NCBI RefSeq assembly: GCF_017302315.1
Contig: NZ_JAFLDT010000024.1
Location: 1 to 49,053, forward strand
DNA length: 49,053 bases
Reading direction: 5' to 3'
Origin: Zoogloea sp.
GTDB lineage: Bacteria; Pseudomonadota; Gammaproteobacteria; Burkholderiales; Rhodocyclaceae
The translations under genes and the position numbers were made by a program. Below are positions 46,002 through 49,053 of the stretch, piece after piece. Position 1 is the first letter of the stretch. Each line of letters starts with the position of its first letter. The notes beneath the pieces were generated by a model that was not told the origin of the DNA, made no database searches, and saw only the letters and a list, made by a program, of their open reading frames with translations.

Positions 46002-49000
46002 ATGAACCCGTCCCGCCTGTTCATCCTGCGGCCGGTGGCCACCTCGCTGCTGATGGTGGCCATCCTGCTGGTGGGCTTCGTGGCCTACCGTCTGCTGCCC
46101 ATCTCGGCCCTGCCCGAGGTGGATTACCCCACCATCCAGGTCAAAACCCTCTACCCCGGCGCCAGCCCGGACGTGATGACCTCCGCCGTCACCGCGCCCC
46201 TGGAGCGCCAGTTCGGGCAGATGCCCGGGCTGGACGAGATGTCGTCCACCAGTTCCGGCGGGGCCTCGGTGGTCACCCTGCGCTTCAGTCTGGCGATGGG
46301 GCTGGACGTGGCCGAGCAACAGGTCCAGGCGGCCATCAACGCCGCCTCCAGCCTGCTCCCCAGCGATCTGCCGGCGCCGCCCACCTACAGCAAGGTGAAC
46401 CCGGCCGACGCGCCCATTCTGACGTTGGCCATCTCGTCCCCCAGCCTGCCCATCACCCGCATCCACGACCTGGTGGAGAGCCGCCTGGCCATGAAGATCT
46501 CCCAGGTGGCCGGCGTCGGGCTGGTGAGCATTGCCGGCGGGCGCCGCCCGGCGGTGCGGGTGCAGGTCAACCCCACCACGGCGGCGGCCTATGGGCTGGG
46601 CCTGGAAGACCTGCGCACCGCCATCGCCAATGCCAACGTGACCCAGGCCAAGGGCAGCTTCGACGGCCCCCAGCGCGCCTCCACCCTCGACGCCAACGAC
46701 CAGCTGCGTTCCGCCGACGAATACCGCGGCCTCATCGTGGCCTATCGCAACGGCAGCCCGGTGCGCCTGTCCGACCTGGCCACCCTGGTGGATGACGCCG
46801 AGAACATTCGCCTCGCCGCCTGGGCCGACCGGGAGTCGGCGGTGATCATCAACGTGCAGCGCCAGCCCGGCGCCAACGTGATCGAGGTGGCCGACCGGGT
46901 GACGGCCCTGCTGCCCCAGATGACCGCCAGCCTGCCGGCCTCGGTGGACGTCCGGGTGCTCTCGGATCGCACCACCACCATCCGCGCCTCGGTGCGCGAC
47001 GTGCAGGTGGAGCTGATGCTGGCCGTGGCCCTGGTGGTGATGGTGATCTTCCTGTTCCTGCGCAGCGTGCCGGCCACGATCATTCCCAGCGTGGCGGTGC
47101 CCCTGTCCCTGGTGGGCACCTTCGGGGTCATGTATCTGGCCGGCTTCAGCCTCAACAACCTCACCCTGATGGCCCTCACCATCTCCACCGGCTTCGTGGT
47201 GGACGACGCCATCGTGATGATCGAGAACATCGCCCGCTACGTGGAGGAGGGCGAGTCGCCCATGCAGGCGGCGCTGAAGGGGGCGAAGCAGATCGGCTTC
47301 ACCATCATCTCCCTTACCGTCTCCCTGATCGCGGTGCTGATTCCGCTGCTGTTCATGGGGGACGTGGTGGGGCGCCTGTTCCGCGAGTTCGCCATCACCC
47401 TGGCCATCGCCATCCTGATCTCCGCCTTCGTCTCCCTGACCCTCACCCCGATGATGTGCGCGCGTCTGCTCAAGCACGTGCCGGAGGCGGAGCAGGGCCC
47501 CTTCTACCGGGTGACCGGCGACTTCTTCGACCGGGTCATCGCCCGCTACGGGGTGATGCTGGAGTGGGTGCTGCAGCGCCAGGGCCTGACCCTGCTGGTG
47601 GCGACAGGCACCCTGGCCCTCACCGTGCTGCTCTACATTCTGGTGCCCAAGGGCTTCTTCCCGGTGCAGGACACGGGCGCCATCCAGGGCGTCACCGAGG
47701 CCGGCCAGTCCATCTCCTTCCCGGCCATGTCCGAGCGCCAGCAGGCGGTGGCCGAGGTGGTGCTGAAAGACCCGGCGGTGGCCAGCCTGTCGTCCTTCAT
47801 CGGGGTGGATGGCACCAATGCCACCCTCAACAGCGGGCGCATGATGATCAGCCTGAAGCCCCTGGCCGAGCGCGACGCCAGCGCCAGCGAGGTGATCCGC
47901 CGCCTCGGCCCCGAGCTGCAGAAGGTGGCCGGCATCACCCTCTACATGCAGCCGGTGCAGGACCTCTCCATCGAAGACCGGGTGGCCCGCACCCAGTACC
48001 AGTTCTCCCTGCAGTCGCCCGATGGCGAGGCCCTGGCCGAATGGGTGCCGCGCCTGGTGGAGCGCCTCCAGGCGCTGCCGGAGCTGGCCGACGTGGCCAG
48101 CGACCTGCAGGACAAGGGTCTGCAGGCCTGGGTGGAAATCGACCGCAATGCCGCCAGCCGCCTGGGGGTGAGCACTGCCGCCATCGACAACGCGCTTTAC
48201 AACGCCTACGGCCAGCGTCTGATCTCCACCATCTTCACCCAGGCCACCCAGTACCGGGTGGTGTTGGAGGTGCAGCCCCAGTTCCGCAGCGGCCCGGCGG
48301 CCATGGCCAACCTGTATGTGCCCGGCACCGGCGGGGTGCAGGTGCCCCTGTCGGCGGTGGCCCGGGTGGTAGAGCGGCCGGCCATGCTGGCGGTCAATCA
48401 CATCGGTCAGTTTCCGGCGGTCACGGTGTCCTTCAACCTTGCTCCCGGGGTGGCCCTGGGCAACGCGGTGGAGGCGATCCATGCCGTGGAGGCCGACCTG
48501 GGCCTGCCGGCCAGCATCGAGACCCGCTTCCGCGGCGCGGCCCTGGCCTTCCAGGCCTCCCTCACCAACACCCTGCTGCTCATCCTGGCGGCGGTGGTGA
48601 CCATGTACATCGTGCTCGGCGTGCTCTACGAGAGCTACATCCACCCGGTCACCATCCTGTCCACCCTGCCGTCCGCCGGGGTGGGGGCGCTGCTGGCCCT
48701 GCTGCTGGCGCGTACCGAACTGGGCATTGTCGGCATCATCGGCATCGTGCTGCTGATCGGCATCGTCAAGAAGAACGCCATCATGATGATCGACTTCGCC
48801 CTGGACGCCGAGCGCAACCAGGGTCTGGCGCCCCGGGAGGCCATCTTCCAGGCCTGCCTGCTGCGCTTCCGGCCCATCCTGATGACCACCCTGGCCGCCC
48901 TGCTGGGGGCGCTGCCCCTGATGCTGGGCAGCGGTGTCGGCTCCGAGCTGCGCCAGCCCCTGGGCATCACCATGGTGGGTGGCCTGCTGGTGAGCCAGGT

Positions 49001-49053
49001 GCTGACGCTGTTCACCACCCCGGTGATCTACCTGGCCTTCGACCGCCTGCCCG
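46002..49053 (+). CDS. mdtB: RND efflux permease (MdtB-like), C-terminus cut by window end
   Basis: The visible part has 1017 residues of a family protein of about 1040. The opening [18 protein letters not shown], then [16 protein letters not shown], matches MdtB. The proton relay aspartates in TM4 are present ([15 protein letters not shown]401 and D402), and helix 11-12 segments ([21 protein letters not shown]) follow. It works as a proton-driven trimer with the adaptor encoded upstream and an outer membrane channel. In the MdtABC system a second permease, MdtC, follows; that region lies beyond the window. Confidence 0.93.
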   Translation, partial: MNPSRLFILRPVATSLLMVAILLVGFVAYRLLPISALPEVDYPTIQVKTLYPGASPDVMTSAVTAPLERQFGQMPGLDEMSSTSSGGASVVTLRFSLAMGLDVAEQQVQAAINAASSLLPSDLPAPPTYSKVNPADAPILTLAISSPSLPITRIHDLVESRLAMKISQVAGVGLVSIAGGRRPAVRVQVNPTTAAAYGLGLEDLRTAIANANVTQAKGSFDGPQRASTLDANDQLRSADEYRGLIVAYRNGSPVRLSDLATLVDDAENIRLAAWADRESAVIINVQRQPGANVIEVADRVTALLPQMTASLPASVDVRVLSDRTTTIRASVRDVQVELMLAVALVVMVIFLFLRSVPATIIPSVAVPLSLVGTFGVMYLAGFSLNNLTLMALTISTGFVVDDAIVMIENIARYVEEGESPMQAALKGAKQIGFTIISLTVSLIAVLIPLLFMGDVVGRLFREFAITLAIAILISAFVSLTLTPMMCARLLKHVPEAEQGPFYRVTGDFFDRVIARYGVMLEWVLQRQGLTLLVATGTLALTVLLYILVPKGFFPVQDTGAIQGVTEAGQSISFPAMSERQQAVAEVVLKDPAVASLSSFIGVDGTNATLNSGRMMISLKPLAERDASASEVIRRLGPELQKVAGITLYMQPVQDLSIEDRVARTQYQFSLQSPDGEALAEWVPRLVERLQALPELADVASDLQDKGLQAWVEIDRNAASRLGVSTAAIDNALYNAYGQRLISTIFTQATQYRVVLEVQPQFRSGPAAMANLYVPGTGGVQVPLSAVARVVERPAMLAVNHIGQFPAVTVSFNLAPGVALGNAVEAIHAVEADLGLPASIETRFRGAALAFQASLTNTLLLILAAVVTMYIVLGVLYESYIHPVTILSTLPSAGVGALLALLLARTELGIVGIIGIVLLIGIVKKNAIMMIDFALDAERNQGLAPREAIFQACLLRFRPILMTTLAALLGALPLMLGSGVGSELRQPLGITMVGGLLVSQVLTLFTTPVIYLAFDRLP

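Noticed and set aside
45843-48644. Minus-strand open frame of 933 codons
   Set aside because: It is the shadow of the RND permease, His/Gly-rich, with no start signal or family features.
1-49053. CRISPR arrays, tRNA or rRNA genes
   Set aside because: No regularly spaced identical repeats and no cloverleaf or rRNA-like stretches were noticed on reading both strands.

Overview
The window is about 64% G+C overall. Roughly the first 31 kb is a Mu-like (transposable) prophage, and the remainder is chromosome of a Gram-negative host. The host genes (a DUF1302/DUF1329/MMPL envelope operon, a TonB receptor, a tripartite RND pump, and CcdA-like plus thioredoxin-like proteins) and the base composition fit a betaproteobacterium. 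The order Rhodocyclales is my best guess, but this rests on general knowledge and not on a search.

The prophage has two arms that diverge from an immunity repressor (10893-11549). The rightward arm (11648-31133) carries, in order: small DNA-binding regulators, a DUF3102-like coiled-coil protein, a MuA-type transposase, a MuB-type ATPase, a string of small early genes including DUF3164 and GemA/gp16-like proteins, a Mor-like activator, a terminator, a holin/Rz-like lysis cluster, a DksA-type zinc finger protein, the small and large terminase, the portal, gpF and gpG, and last a DUF5131 cargo gene. The leftward arm (10830 down to 1) carries small membrane and zinc-ribbon genes, a low-GC cargo gene, the protease/scaffold, decoration protein, major capsid, a putative head fibre, head-tail connectors, tail tube, tail assembly chaperone with a -1 frameshift, and the start of the tape measure. 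The head genes gpG and protease (gpI), normally adjacent in Mu relatives, are therefore about 21 kb apart on opposite strands. The long siphovirus-type tail genes suggest a B3/D3112-like virion rather than a contractile Mu tail. The end of the tail region lies outside the window.

From 31134 to 31832 there is no gene. The first part is the likely prophage end, and the rest is a hairpin-rich intergenic repeat. The chromosome then carries, on the minus strand, a GlcG/HbpS-like protein, and a four-gene operon read YCF48-like, MMPL transporter, DUF1302, DUF1329, closed by a strong terminator. After that come CcdA-like and thioredoxin-like genes (likely a periplasmic thiol pair) and a 2'-5' RNA ligase-like gene. 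A TonB-dependent receptor on the plus strand follows, then a GAF-GGDEF cyclase on the minus strand. A perfect CRP-type palindrome lies between the cyclase and a divergent RND efflux pair (mdtA/mdtB-like), whose permease runs off the right edge.

The most notable items are: the split and inverted morphogenesis module; a 28-bp perfect palindrome inside an early gene; the slippery heptamer and intact -1 frame in the tail chaperone; a large low-GC putative head fibre whose N-terminus resembles the C-terminus of its small neighbour; cargo genes of unknown function; and a motif shared by the early control region and the likely prophage end.
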